From assembly GCA_947301965.1 (NCBI GenBank), contig CAMYUM010000007.1, positions 1 to 64,000 on the forward strand: DNA of 64,000 bases, read 5' to 3'. Every line of letters starts with the position of its first letter. The first letter of the stretch is position 1. Source of the stretch: an uncultured Azospirillum sp. Its GTDB lineage: Bacteria; Pseudomonadota; Alphaproteobacteria; RF32; CAG-239. The position numbers and the translations under genes are program-made. Shown piece after piece: positions 44,496 through 54,194 of this stretch. Under the pieces are notes generated by a model. That model had not been told where the DNA came from. It was given only the letters and a program-made list of their open reading frames with translations, and searched no databases.

Positions 44496-45794
44496 TTATT
44501 CTTCCTCTTTATCACTTTCTCTTACAATATCGGCACCGACACTGCGCAGTTTTTCTTCCAGTTTTTCATAGCCTCGATCAAGGTGATAAATACGATTGAC
44601 CACAGTTTCACCCTCGGCAATCAACCCCGCCAACACCAACGCAAACGAAGCGCGCAGATCAGTCGCCATCACCGGCGCACCGTACAACTTATCAACTCCG
44701 CGCACAATTGCCGAAGCATGTCCATGCACATTGATGTTTGCGCCCATACGCAATAACTCCGGCACATGCATAAACCGATTCTCAAAAATCGTTTCCGTAA
44801 CCATCGATGCTCCGCGTGCCGTCAACATCAAGGTCAAAAACTGTGCTTGCAAATCAGTCGGAAACCCCGGATAGTAATCAGTCATCAAATCTTGTCCGGT
44901 CAGTTCGCAACCCTCGGCATCAACCACGATTGAGTGCTCTCTTTCCTCAACATTAACACCGGCCTGACGCAAGATTTTAATCGGGGTTTGCAAAGTTTCC
45001 GCCTGAGCATTAATCAACTCAATACAACCGCGGGTAATTGCTGCCGCCACGGCATAAGATCCGGCTTCAATTCTGTCGGCAATAATTTTATGAGTCGTAC
45101 CATGCAGACGTTCGACACCTTCAACTTCAAGAATCGAGGTTCCGATACCGCTGATTTTTGCCCCCATAGCATTGAGCATATTTGCCAAATCCCCGATTTC
45201 CGGTTCTCTCGCGGCATTTTCAATGACAGTTTTACCTTCTGCTAATACTGCAGCCATCAAAATATTGCAGGTTGCACCGACCGAGGCAATCTTAAACACC
45301 AAATTTGCCCCTTTTAAGCGTCCATCGACTTTGGCAATCACATAACCGTTTTTAATTTCGATTGTTGCCCCCATCTGCTCCAACGCTGACAAATGAATAT
45401 CCATCGGGCGTGCACCGATCGCACATCCGCCCGGCAAAGATAGCTCAACATATCCCTGCCTTGCCAGCAAAGGCCCCAACACATAGTATGAAGCTCGCAT
45501 TTTGCGCACATAGTCATAGGGAGCGACCAAGCTTTCAAATTTCGGCGTATGATAAGTGTAGCTCTTGCAGGCATTGCCATCAACAATCTCATCATGGCTT
45601 TCTATTTTAGTGCCTAGTTGTTCCAACAGAGCATTCATTGACTTAATATCTGACAATAGTGGCATATTGGTAAGAGTAACCGCCTCATCGGTCAAAAGTG
45701 ATGCGCAAATCAACGGCAAAGCCGCATTTTTAGCCCCGCTGATATAAATTTTTCCTTTTAATTTCTTTCCGCCTTTAATTCTAAGCCTGTCCAT
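44496..45794 (-). CDS. murA: UDP-N-acetylglucosamine 1-carboxyvinyltransferase
   Basis: GGKKLKGKIYISGAKNAALPLICASLL; SLPGGCAIGARPMDIHLSALEQMGA. Confidence 0.97.
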   Translation of the reverse strand: MDRLRIKGGKKLKGKIYISGAKNAALPLICASLLTDEAVTLTNMPLLSDIKSMNALLEQLGTKIESHDEIVDGNACKSYTYHTPKFESLVAPYDYVRKMRASYYVLGPLLARQGYVELSLPGGCAIGARPMDIHLSALEQMGATIEIKNGYVIAKVDGRLKGANLVFKIASVGATCNILMAAVLAEGKTVIENAAREPEIGDLANMLNAMGAKISGIGTSILEVEGVERLHGTTHKIIADRIEAGSYAVAAAITRGCIELINAQAETLQTPIKILRQAGVNVEEREHSIVVDAEGCELTGQDLMTDYYPGFPTDLQAQFLTLMLTARGASMVTETIFENRFMHVPELLRMGANINVHGHASAIVRGVDKLYGAPVMATDLRASFALVLAGLIAEGETVVNRIYHLDRGYEKLEEKLRSVGADIVRESDKEEE

Positions 45795-45930
45795 TTCGGC
45801 TTTGCTCCTTTTTAGCTTTTAGTTCATCGAGTTCTTTTTGTTGTTTTTTGCGCTTTTCAAGGTTGCGCTGCAACATCTTTGCCTCACGTTCAAAACGCTC
45901 TTCAGCGCGAGATTTCTTTTTTTTTGCCAT
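45781..45930 (-). CDS. Small charged coiled-coil-like protein (49 aa)
   Basis: MAKKKKSRAEERFEREAKMLQRNLEKRKKQQKELDELKAKKEQSRNGQA*; overlaps murA start by 14 nt; below the supplied ORF cutoff. Confidence 0.6.
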   Translation of the reverse strand: MAKKKKSRAEERFEREAKMLQRNLEKRKKQQKELDELKAKKEQSRNGQA

Positions 45931-46112
45931 ATTCCATGCCTTTTGTTATATGTTGCAGTATAACAGCCACAAACAACACGAATCAAGCATAAAAACAAGA
46001 CATAAACAGCAAAAACTGCGATTCTGATGCAATTTATGAAAAAATTTATAATTTTGCAAAATTATACTTGATTTTTACATTTTATATCGGTATGTTCTCT
46101 ACCAGTTATTAT

Positions 46113-46187
46113 GCCGCTATAGCTCAGTGGTAGAGCACGTCATTGGTAATGACGGGGTCGTAAGTCCGATTCTTACTAGCGGCACCA
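46113..46187 (+). tRNA. tRNA-Thr(GGT)
   Basis: GCCGCTATAGCTCAGTGGTAGAGC...GTCATTGGTAATGAC...TAGCGGCACCA, 75 nt. Confidence 0.93.
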
Positions 46188-46189
46188 TT

Positions 46190-46216
46190 AAAAAGCCTCC
46201 CTCATGGAGGCTTTCT
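46190..46216 (+). terminator. Rho-independent terminator-like hairpin after tRNA-Thr(GGT)
   Basis: AAAGCCTCC-CTCAT-GGAGGCTTT. Confidence 0.75.
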
Positions 46217-46340
46217 ATTCCTCTCCTCCACAATAATTCACACATCACAAAAAAGACTTTAAAAGCCAAGACATATCTTCTATTCTAGGTACATAAAAGC
46301 AAATACTGAACTACTGAAACATGACTGAATTCAATACGAT

Positions 46341-47357
46341 ATGATTGACAAAAGAAAAGTAAGAAAGCGTATAAGACACGCGATTCTTTTATTTACATGT
46401 TACCCTATACAACTGATAGGCGCTCTCGTTTTTTGTCTTCCCCTGCGTTTGATGCCGTTAGACTGGGTGTCGGCCATCGGAGGGTGGATAGGACGACATC
46501 TCGGACCTCACATGCGTGTTTCGTGGGTTGCCCGCTATAATCTGATGAAAGCATTCCCTGAAAAAACTCCTGCCGAAATTGATGAAATTGTTGTAAATAT
46601 GTGGGACAATTTAATGCGTACCTTCGTAGAATATCCGCATTCGCGTTGGCTATGCTCACACTATGACGAACGTATTGAGTTCGTCAATTTTGAACGAGTT
46701 GAAACCTTGCGTGATGACGGCAAGGGCGGCATATTCTTTACCGCACATATCGGCAACTGGGAAATAGCCTCCATGTTAAGTGTAAAATCAGGAATGCCAT
46801 TGCACCGCATCTACAGACAAGCCAATAATCCTTATGTAGAATGGATATTTCGTTATTTTCGCCTCGGGGTTAAAGGTGTATTGGTGCCAAAAGGTACCGG
46901 TGGTTTTCGTCAGATTGTTGATTTAATGCGCAAGAACGGACATCTTGCTATGTTAATAGACCAAAAAATGAATGAGGGGATTTGGGCTAACTTTTTTGGA
47001 TATCGCGTCAAAACCACACCATCTTTGGCTTCACTGGTTTTAAAACACGACTATCCCGCAATACCCGTTCGCTCTCAGCGTTTAAAAGGAGCTTATTATC
47101 GTGTAACTTTTGAACCACCTTTGCAGATAGAAAAAACCGGTGACCACCAAAAAGATATTCTCCGTTTTATGGAAAAAGCCAATAAAATCATGGAAAATTG
47201 GATTCGAGAAGATCCGGCACAATGGCTGTGGGTTCATAAACGTTGGCCTGATTCTAAAAAGATGTGGGTACAACTGTACAAACAACGCCGTTTGTGGAAA
47301 AAAGGAATTAAGCCCGAAGACGTTTTTCAGGCAGCAATCAAAGACCGCCGAGAATAA
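46341..47357 (+). CDS. Lipid A biosynthesis (LpxL/HtrB-type) acyltransferase
   Basis: FTAHIGNWEIASML HX4E motif; DPAQWLWVHKRWP. Confidence 0.9.
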   Translation: MIDKRKVRKRIRHAILLFTCYPIQLIGALVFCLPLRLMPLDWVSAIGGWIGRHLGPHMRVSWVARYNLMKAFPEKTPAEIDEIVVNMWDNLMRTFVEYPHSRWLCSHYDERIEFVNFERVETLRDDGKGGIFFTAHIGNWEIASMLSVKSGMPLHRIYRQANNPYVEWIFRYFRLGVKGVLVPKGTGGFRQIVDLMRKNGHLAMLIDQKMNEGIWANFFGYRVKTTPSLASLVLKHDYPAIPVRSQRLKGAYYRVTFEPPLQIEKTGDHQKDILRFMEKANKIMENWIREDPAQWLWVHKRWPDSKKMWVQLYKQRRLWKKGIKPEDVFQAAIKDRRE

Positions 47358-47379
47358 GCAAATTTACCTTTTAGTTCAA

Positions 47380-48048
47380 TCAAAAAACTTCATTAAACAA
47401 CCAATAAATCTTATAACGGTTGAACTTCCAACCATTCTTCTTATGCATTGCAATTGATACTTTATTGTCTTCCAATATTTGTAAAAAAATCGGTTCCTTT
47501 TTTATTTTAAGTAGTTCTTCCTCAATTCTTGTCGCATAACCTTGCCGCCTGTATTTCGGTCTTGTATATAACGGGCCGATACTTCCATCAATATGTATTC
47601 CTATATACGACACGATTTTACCCTTCTCCCTGCTTACAAACAGCTCGTTATTTTTATATATCGCCGTAATATATTTAATCGTTGATCCGCTTGTTTTTGC
47701 AATCCAGCTTATTTCTTTTTGAAGAGGACTTTCTAGATTCGCTTTTCCACTTGAAGCGGCATGGTAACACTGTAAGCATATTTGATGATATTTAAACTTC
47801 TTTATCGCATAAAAATAATCAAAAACCTCTTTGTTTGAGGTTTCCAATCTCTCTATTCCTAATTTTTTGATCTTATCAAGAATAGTATCGGCAGAGCCTT
47901 CAGCAATATATGTATTTGCTTTTTTGTTATATACTATTAATGTTTCGTCATCTTCATAAATGATTTTATTAGATGCCTTCAATGTTGCCTTAATATGAGG
48001 CATATTTCTTGCATTAAATTTACGCATAAGATCCCTTCTAATTGTCAA
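47380..48048 (-). CDS. GNAT-family acetyltransferase
   Basis: IGPLYTRPKYRRQGYATRIEEELL acetyl-CoA loop-like; SIAMHKKNGWKF. Confidence 0.75.
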   Translation of the reverse strand: MTIRRDLMRKFNARNMPHIKATLKASNKIIYEDDETLIVYNKKANTYIAEGSADTILDKIKKLGIERLETSNKEVFDYFYAIKKFKYHQICLQCYHAASSGKANLESPLQKEISWIAKTSGSTIKYITAIYKNNELFVSREKGKIVSYIGIHIDGSIGPLYTRPKYRRQGYATRIEEELLKIKKEPIFLQILEDNKVSIAMHKKNGWKFNRYKIYWLFNEVF

Positions 48049-48203
48049 CCGAAAATAGTTTATAAAACAATCTTCTCTCTTTCAACAATCTTTTGTTGAC
48101 TTCAAAAAACTTTCTTTTTCCTCCGATACTACTCGCTTTGGACAAAAACTTGACAATAAACTTTTTTTTTGTTACAATGCCTCACCAATCGGAGAAAACG
48201 GCA

Positions 48204-49148
48204 ATGACTCAATATATTCTACCAAACATTGATGAAGTAATCTTCGCCATAAGCGAAGAACCTCTCGGCATGGGAGAAGAAGCCAAGGTATATAAAATCC
48301 ATACCAACCCTATGTACACCGTACGTGTAAGCAACGATGCTCCTGGCCTTCAAGAACTTTCTGAGAGAATATTTACTGAAAGATTCACTCCGCAAAAAGA
48401 TATCTTTGCCGGTCGTAATTACGCTCAACCCGTTGCCTATATGGGTGTTGATCCCCATGACAAGAACAATGCCATGGTTACCATCAACCTCTACGCACCC
48501 GGCATTTCAATGGAAATCCATAAACCCGGACGAAAAATGCCTGAAAGTGATGAAGCTTTAATGAAAACCCTGGCATGGTCAAAAGCTGTCGTTAATATGC
48601 CCGATTCGGCAATTGATAAACTTTATGATGATCTGCATTTTCTGTCTTCTCGTGAATATTCAATTGATGTTGGAAACGGAGGATTATTTACCAACACCGG
48701 AAACATTTTATATTCTGCTAACGACAAAGGATTCAGAATCATCGACATACAGCCGTTTATTCGCGAACGTGTCGGCATCCGTACTGACCACACAAAAGGT
48801 TTCAACACCCCATTATATTTGACACGCGGACTTATACCCGGAGCTTACGGATACGCCGAAGAACACTCAAAATATCCGGCTTTGATTGAATATAGAACCG
48901 AAATCATCGATAAAATAATCCGTGGTGCTCAACGTAACCACCTCAACGATTTAGGAGGATATTTGCGAGGCGATATGAAAGCCCTTGCCAGATATTGGGA
49001 CGTACAGCTCACTAAACTGAAAATACCTGAAAACTACAAAGAAGCGTTTATCAATGATGTCAGTTCAATTCAACAAGAGCACCGTTATCGCTTATACCGA
49101 AGCTACACGCCTCTTGTCAGAGTTGCCGGACGCAGTATGAACTCATAG
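48204..49148 (+). CDS. Uncharacterised protein with degenerate kinase-like motifs
   Basis: GMGEEAKVYKI...YTVRVS, NTGNILY, FRIIDIQPF; ATG at 48204 preferred over 48093. Confidence 0.6.
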   Translation: MTQYILPNIDEVIFAISEEPLGMGEEAKVYKIHTNPMYTVRVSNDAPGLQELSERIFTERFTPQKDIFAGRNYAQPVAYMGVDPHDKNNAMVTINLYAPGISMEIHKPGRKMPESDEALMKTLAWSKAVVNMPDSAIDKLYDDLHFLSSREYSIDVGNGGLFTNTGNILYSANDKGFRIIDIQPFIRERVGIRTDHTKGFNTPLYLTRGLIPGAYGYAEEHSKYPALIEYRTEIIDKIIRGAQRNHLNDLGGYLRGDMKALARYWDVQLTKLKIPENYKEAFINDVSSIQQEHRYRLYRSYTPLVRVAGRSMNS

Positions 49149-49652
49149 TTACAACACATCAATCCAATAATAACATTCGCCGTCTGATATTTTTTCTAAC
49201 ACGCCGCCATTGCCCTCACAGACTTTTCTTGAGGGCTGATTGTGTTCTTCTATTGTAATCAGAACTCTATCAATACCTTTCTCTTTTGCCTTTTTCAAAA
49301 CCTCTGCCAATAAAATCTTACCATATCCGTGAGCACGGCATGACGGACGTATCCCGTAACCGATATGTCCTCCGCGTTTTAACAAAGCTTCACACAAAAA
49401 ATGCCGCAAGTTTGCTCTACCTACCGGAACATCATCAATATACAACAAATAACAAGTATCTGGCACATAGCCTTCACGTAAACATTCTCCCCTACTATTA
49501 GCAACTTTGATTTTGCAGAAATCTTGAAACTCTTCAAAACTCAAGCCACTTGCCGGATTATTTAAGCCATTTTCATTAGCCGGCATTTCCTGAAACATTT
49601 CATAAACAGCCTTATCTTCTCGTTCTTTCAACGGACGTAACAATATTTTCAT
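49149..49652 (-). CDS. GNAT-family acetyltransferase
   Basis: GHIGYGIRPSCRAHGYGKILLAEVLKKAKEKGIDRVLITIEEHNQPSRKVCEGNGGV. Confidence 0.9.
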   Translation of the reverse strand: MKILLRPLKEREDKAVYEMFQEMPANENGLNNPASGLSFEEFQDFCKIKVANSRGECLREGYVPDTCYLLYIDDVPVGRANLRHFLCEALLKRGGHIGYGIRPSCRAHGYGKILLAEVLKKAKEKGIDRVLITIEEHNQPSRKVCEGNGGVLEKISDGECYYWIDVL

Positions 49653-51040
49653 TTTCTATGCTCCCAAACAAACCAGACCACCGCAACAAATGCCGCAACT
49701 GTTCCGGCAATTATCGACCACTCCAAAGGCAACCTGAAACCGATTTTGTCATACATAATATATGTAACACAAACCACCGTCATGAAACCTGCCGGCACCA
49801 AAGTCATCAAATATTTTTTGCCCTTATTGTACAAATAAAAACTCGCCATCCATAGTGTTATTGTTGCTAAACACTGGTTTGCCCATCCGAAATACGTCCA
49901 AATTGTGGTCAAATCAAAAAAGCTCATTGCAATACCGCCCGACAGCACCAATACACTGATTATCATTCGTTTTACAAATGACTTTTTGCCCTTTGCCCAA
50001 TAATCACCTATTGTCAGCCTTGCAGATCTGAACGCCGTATCACCAGAAGTTATTGACAACAGCACCACTGCCAAAACTGCTAGCATACCGCCGACATGAC
50101 CGAGATAGCCTCTTGCCACGTCCGAAACTACTCCTCCCGGACCGCTTGCCTCAATAACATTATTCAGGGCTGCACTTCCTTGATAAAAAGCCATACCCAA
50201 CGTTGCCCAAACCAAAGCCACAATGCCTTCGGTAATCATTGCACCATAAAAAATCGGACGCCCATATTTTTCGTTTGCCAAACAGCGAGCCATCAACGGA
50301 GATTGAGTTGCATGAAAGCCGCTTAAAGCCCCACAGGCAATAGTTACAAACATCAACGGAAAAATCGGCAACCCCTTAGGGTGCAAATTATCTAACGTCA
50401 AATTCGGATAAAAATCATTTCCGCTTGCGAATAAAACCACCAGCAATGCCAATGTAACCCCCAACAGCAGCAAGGCAAACAGCGGATAAAACCTGCCGAT
50501 AATTTTATCAATCGGCAACAATGTCGCCAAGAAATAATATCCGAAAATCGCTACAATCCACCACAAAAAATCAGCCCCTGACATATCTGCCAACATTCGT
50601 GCCGGACTCATTGCAAACACCGCACCCAAGAGCAACAGAAAAAACACCATAAACACTAAAAACAGTGATTTGATTTTGGAACCCATATACTTTTCTACCA
50701 ACGGAACCAAAGATTTTCCGTCTTCTCTGAGCGAAATCATGCCCGCCATATAGTCATGCACACCACCGGCAAATATAGAGCCCAAAACAATCCATAACAA
50801 GGCAACCGGTCCGTATAATGCCCCTAATATTGCTCCGAACACCGGCCCCAATCCGGCAATATTCAAAAACTGAATCAAAAACACACGCCAGGTCGGGAGC
50901 ACCATATAATCGACATTATCACACTTTGAAACCGCCGGAGTTACACGTTTTTCATCTGTGGCAAAAACTTTTTCAACCACTCGCCCATATACAGCATAAC
51001 CTAAAATCAATGCTACCACTGCGGTCATAAATATTATCAT
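49649..51040 (-). CDS. cstA: Carbon starvation protein CstA family (peptide/pyruvate transporter)
   Basis: LNIAGLGPVFGAILGALYGPVALLWIVLGSIFAGGVHDYMAGMISLREDGKS; GFHATQSPLMARCL. Confidence 0.93.
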   Translation of the reverse strand: MIIFMTAVVALILGYAVYGRVVEKVFATDEKRVTPAVSKCDNVDYMVLPTWRVFLIQFLNIAGLGPVFGAILGALYGPVALLWIVLGSIFAGGVHDYMAGMISLREDGKSLVPLVEKYMGSKIKSLFLVFMVFFLLLLGAVFAMSPARMLADMSGADFLWWIVAIFGYYFLATLLPIDKIIGRFYPLFALLLLGVTLALLVVLFASGNDFYPNLTLDNLHPKGLPIFPLMFVTIACGALSGFHATQSPLMARCLANEKYGRPIFYGAMITEGIVALVWATLGMAFYQGSAALNNVIEASGPGGVVSDVARGYLGHVGGMLAVLAVVLLSITSGDTAFRSARLTIGDYWAKGKKSFVKRMIISVLVLSGGIAMSFFDLTTIWTYFGWANQCLATITLWMASFYLYNKGKKYLMTLVPAGFMTVVCVTYIMYDKIGFRLPLEWSIIAGTVAAFVAVVWFVWEHRK

Positions 51041-51114
51041 CTCAAATCTCCGAAAAATCAGAACTCGTAAACAATTAAAACACCTTTACATTTTTTTTCA
51101 AGATACGTTTTCAT

Positions 51115-51153
51115 AAAAAAAATCCGCCGAGCAACTAACTCTGCGGATTTTCT
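51115..51153 (-). terminator. Terminator-like hairpin
   Basis: ATCCGC...GCGGAT with flanking A/T tracts. Confidence 0.55.
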
Positions 51154-51171
51154 AAAATCAAATCTTGGCAA

Positions 51172-52347
51172 TCACTTATCCATTCCGAATGTTTTAATCA
51201 GTTTTGCCTTAAATACATTACCGCTGACATCACAATTATAAGCCAAATTACCTTCACTCATTCTTAAATACTCCAACTTTTCAAAATGATTCATTTCACG
51301 AAACTTTTTGCGACACCAACTTGCATATACCTTTTTTTGTTCATCCGATATATTCTCAAATATCTCTTTTTCTTTAGGTTGCACATATTTCCAAAAATCA
51401 TATCCGTTTATATTAAAAAATTTTTTCATCAACGCATTGTGCCTATCCCAGTTTTCCTGAACCGCACCATATGATGCATCTTTCAAATAAGATATTGTAC
51501 GATTTTGGTTATTCTTACGATAAATTTCAAATTTATCTTCCATCCACCCCTTAAACACTCCTTCTGCAATAATCTTTTGTTCTTTAGGGGTAATAGTCGA
51601 CAAAGTTGGAGTAATTACACCCGCCTTAATAGAGTCGGTATAATATCTGAAACGCCCCGTAATATATGATAAATCACGGTTGTGTTTCAAATAGTTCTCT
51701 CGTTGAGCCACACATTGGGCAATATTCGCCGAAACCTCATCCAGACAACACTCCGCAAACTTAATGGAATAGCTGTTCCAATCGTGCATCCCAAACGTAT
51801 TATTCAAATAGTGTTGGAATTCATGAGCTTTGGTGCAATTATGACTATCATTATAAATATCAAATATTTTTTGCAGTTTAGGATTATCACCCACAAACTC
51901 CCTTAATAACAACAAATCATACGAATACTTGCCCATTGACGGCAGATTGGGCAAACTATCCAAAACACCAACTTTATAAATAAAATTGCTTTTGGTTTTT
52001 TCACGAAATTCTTTACCGCTATATCTGACATATACAGTATCAATCTTTTCTTTAAGTTTGACATGTTTGTAATGCCCATGTAATGCGTTTTCTCGGTGAC
52101 GTGAATCACAAAGACTGTCAACATTGTGAGGTTTTCCGTCTTTGTCAATAAAGTACCATCCGGCATCACCCATCTGTAACCCGCTGTAAAAGTCTTGAAT
52201 TGACATCTTGTCTTTATTAACGGTAACCTTGGTCCTGTTAAACTCAGGAGCATTTTCTGTAGCAACATGGCGCAAAAGAGCATACCCAGAAACACCCAAC
52301 AACAATGTTCCGCAATAAATCCCCACTTTTCTTATACTTTTGCGCAT
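51172..52347 (-). CDS. Membrane-anchored/secreted protein with HExxH zinc-peptidase-like motif
   Basis: N-terminal hydrophobic segment; KAHEFQHYLNNTF...CCLDEVSANIAQC. Confidence 0.6.
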   Translation of the reverse strand: MRKSIRKVGIYCGTLLLGVSGYALLRHVATENAPEFNRTKVTVNKDKMSIQDFYSGLQMGDAGWYFIDKDGKPHNVDSLCDSRHRENALHGHYKHVKLKEKIDTVYVRYSGKEFREKTKSNFIYKVGVLDSLPNLPSMGKYSYDLLLLREFVGDNPKLQKIFDIYNDSHNCTKAHEFQHYLNNTFGMHDWNSYSIKFAECCLDEVSANIAQCVAQRENYLKHNRDLSYITGRFRYYTDSIKAGVITPTLSTITPKEQKIIAEGVFKGWMEDKFEIYRKNNQNRTISYLKDASYGAVQENWDRHNALMKKFFNINGYDFWKYVQPKEKEIFENISDEQKKVYASWCRKKFREMNHFEKLEYLRMSEGNLAYNCDVSGNVFKAKLIKTFGMDK

Positions 52348-52423
52348 ATTTTATCTCCCCACAAATAATGTACGATTATACTATATTTTATAAGCTTTTC
52401 CAAGTATAAAATACAACATTTTT

Positions 52424-52548
52424 AAGCAAGAGTTAGCAACGCAAAATCTCCGCCGATTATAATCGACGGAGATTTTATTTTAGAATAGGAAACCTTTTAT
52501 GGTGCCGGTTAAGTGACTTGAACACTCGACCCACGCATTACGAATGCG
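52424..52548. repeat. Copy 1 of direct duplication: tRNA-Thr terminator plus 3' half of tRNA-Thr(CGT)
   Basis: Near-identical to 52694..52818 at an offset of 270 bp. Confidence 0.9.
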
Positions 52549-52557
52549 CCAGAGGAA

Positions 52558-52666
52558 GACCAAACCGACTAAATGTCTGTTTGGTCGACGACGGGCGAAG
52601 TATTGTTAATTTGCGACGCCGGCAACCGCCGGCAGAGCAAATGTTACAATACAAGTGACCGAAGCG
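52558..52666 (+). repeat. tRNA-linked structured repeat, locus B
   Basis: GACCAAAC-CGACTAAATGTCT-GTTTGGTC hairpin, GCGAAGT, second multi-part hairpin, CAAGTGACCGAAGCG. Confidence 0.75.
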
Positions 52667-52693
52667 CGATAGATATAAATCTTAACACTTACA

Positions 52694-52845
<152 letters not shown>

Positions 52846-52850
52846 ATTTT

Positions 52851-54194
52851 TTACAAAGCCTCAACCACTTTAATAAAATGGTTGCCGCGCTCCATAAAAT
52901 TTTTATAAAACCCAAAACTCGGGCTCGTCGGCGTAAACAAAACCGTCCCGCCACCATTTTTTTGCAACAAATCATAAGCGATTGCAACAGCTTTTTCCAA
53001 ACTATCCCCCTCTATCAAGGAGATATCCCCGCGCTTTACTTGCTCACGTAAAGCTTTCATTATTTTCGGACCTGTTTGATACAGCGTAATCACCGCCCTG
53101 ACTTTATGATTTTTTTCAACACAATGCGCATATTCCGAATAGTCCTGCTGGTTATCCTGCCCACCGGAAATAAGCACCAAATTACCCTCAAAACTATTAA
53201 CTGCCCCGATTGCCGCTTCAGGAGCCGTCGATATGCTGTCATTAATAAACAACACTCCGTTTTTGAAAGCCACTTTTTGCAATCGATGCGGCAGAGGTTC
53301 AAACTCTTTCAAAGCCTCGGCCGCTGCTTTGACATCAAGCCCCAAAGATGCAACAATGCTGAACACTCCCGCCAAATTGTCCAGATTATGGGTACCGCTC
53401 AACTTCAAATCGTCAAGGCTCACTACATTCTTGTCTTTATAAAATAAACAACGATCTTTGGCGTAAAATCCGCTTTCAACATCATAAAATCTGCGCCGGG
53501 CTGCAAATTCTTCCGTATAATCGACCAACTGCTTATTTTGAGCATTAACCCAAAAGCAATCATCTCCTTTTTGGTTTGCAATCATATGAACTTTATCACG
53601 GCAATAATTTTCATGCCCGTTATGCCATTCGCTATGAACATAAAACAAATTGGTAAACATACCGATATGCGGCGAAACTGTCAAATCAGAAGCCTGATAA
53701 CTCGAAATTTCGGCAACCAAAAAATCATAATCATCATCTATCAGCTCGATCAACGGGCGCCCGATATTACCGCCCAAACCGACTTTAAAGCCTAACTTTG
53801 TCAACATAAACGCCAGAGCGCTGACACTGGTGCTTTTTCCTTTTGAGCCGCTTATGGCAATAATTTTACAATTTGAATGATTATCACGAATTTCATTAAG
53901 ACATAAATCCGTAACCGTCGTAACTTTTGAGCGATATTTTGTAATTTCCGGCTTATATATGCTGACTCCGGGCGAGCGGATAATAACGTCGGCCTTATCA
54001 CAACCTTCTGCCACACGCTGTTCACAATACAAATCGCATCCGGCAAAACCCTCGGGTTTATCACAAAGCGTATCATTAATTAAAATAAAATCTTGGGTAA
54101 CATCGTGAGATTTCAGATAATTTAAAATATCCTTACCTTCCGCTCCCAGTCCCCAAACAGCTATTTTTTTACCCAACAAATCGCTTATTTTCAT
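52851..54194 (-). CDS. murD: MurD-family UDP-MurNAc-L-alanine--glutamate ligase
   Basis: AVWGLGAEGKDILNYL; AISGSKGKSTSVSALAFML; HRLQKVAFKNGVLFINDSISTAPEAAIGAV. Confidence 0.85.
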   Translation of the reverse strand: MKISDLLGKKIAVWGLGAEGKDILNYLKSHDVTQDFILINDTLCDKPEGFAGCDLYCEQRVAEGCDKADVIIRSPGVSIYKPEITKYRSKVTTVTDLCLNEIRDNHSNCKIIAISGSKGKSTSVSALAFMLTKLGFKVGLGGNIGRPLIELIDDDYDFLVAEISSYQASDLTVSPHIGMFTNLFYVHSEWHNGHENYCRDKVHMIANQKGDDCFWVNAQNKQLVDYTEEFAARRRFYDVESGFYAKDRCLFYKDKNVVSLDDLKLSGTHNLDNLAGVFSIVASLGLDVKAAAEALKEFEPLPHRLQKVAFKNGVLFINDSISTAPEAAIGAVNSFEGNLVLISGGQDNQQDYSEYAHCVEKNHKVRAVITLYQTGPKIMKALREQVKRGDISLIEGDSLEKAVAIAYDLLQKNGGGTVLFTPTSPSFGFYKNFMERGNHFIKVVEAL

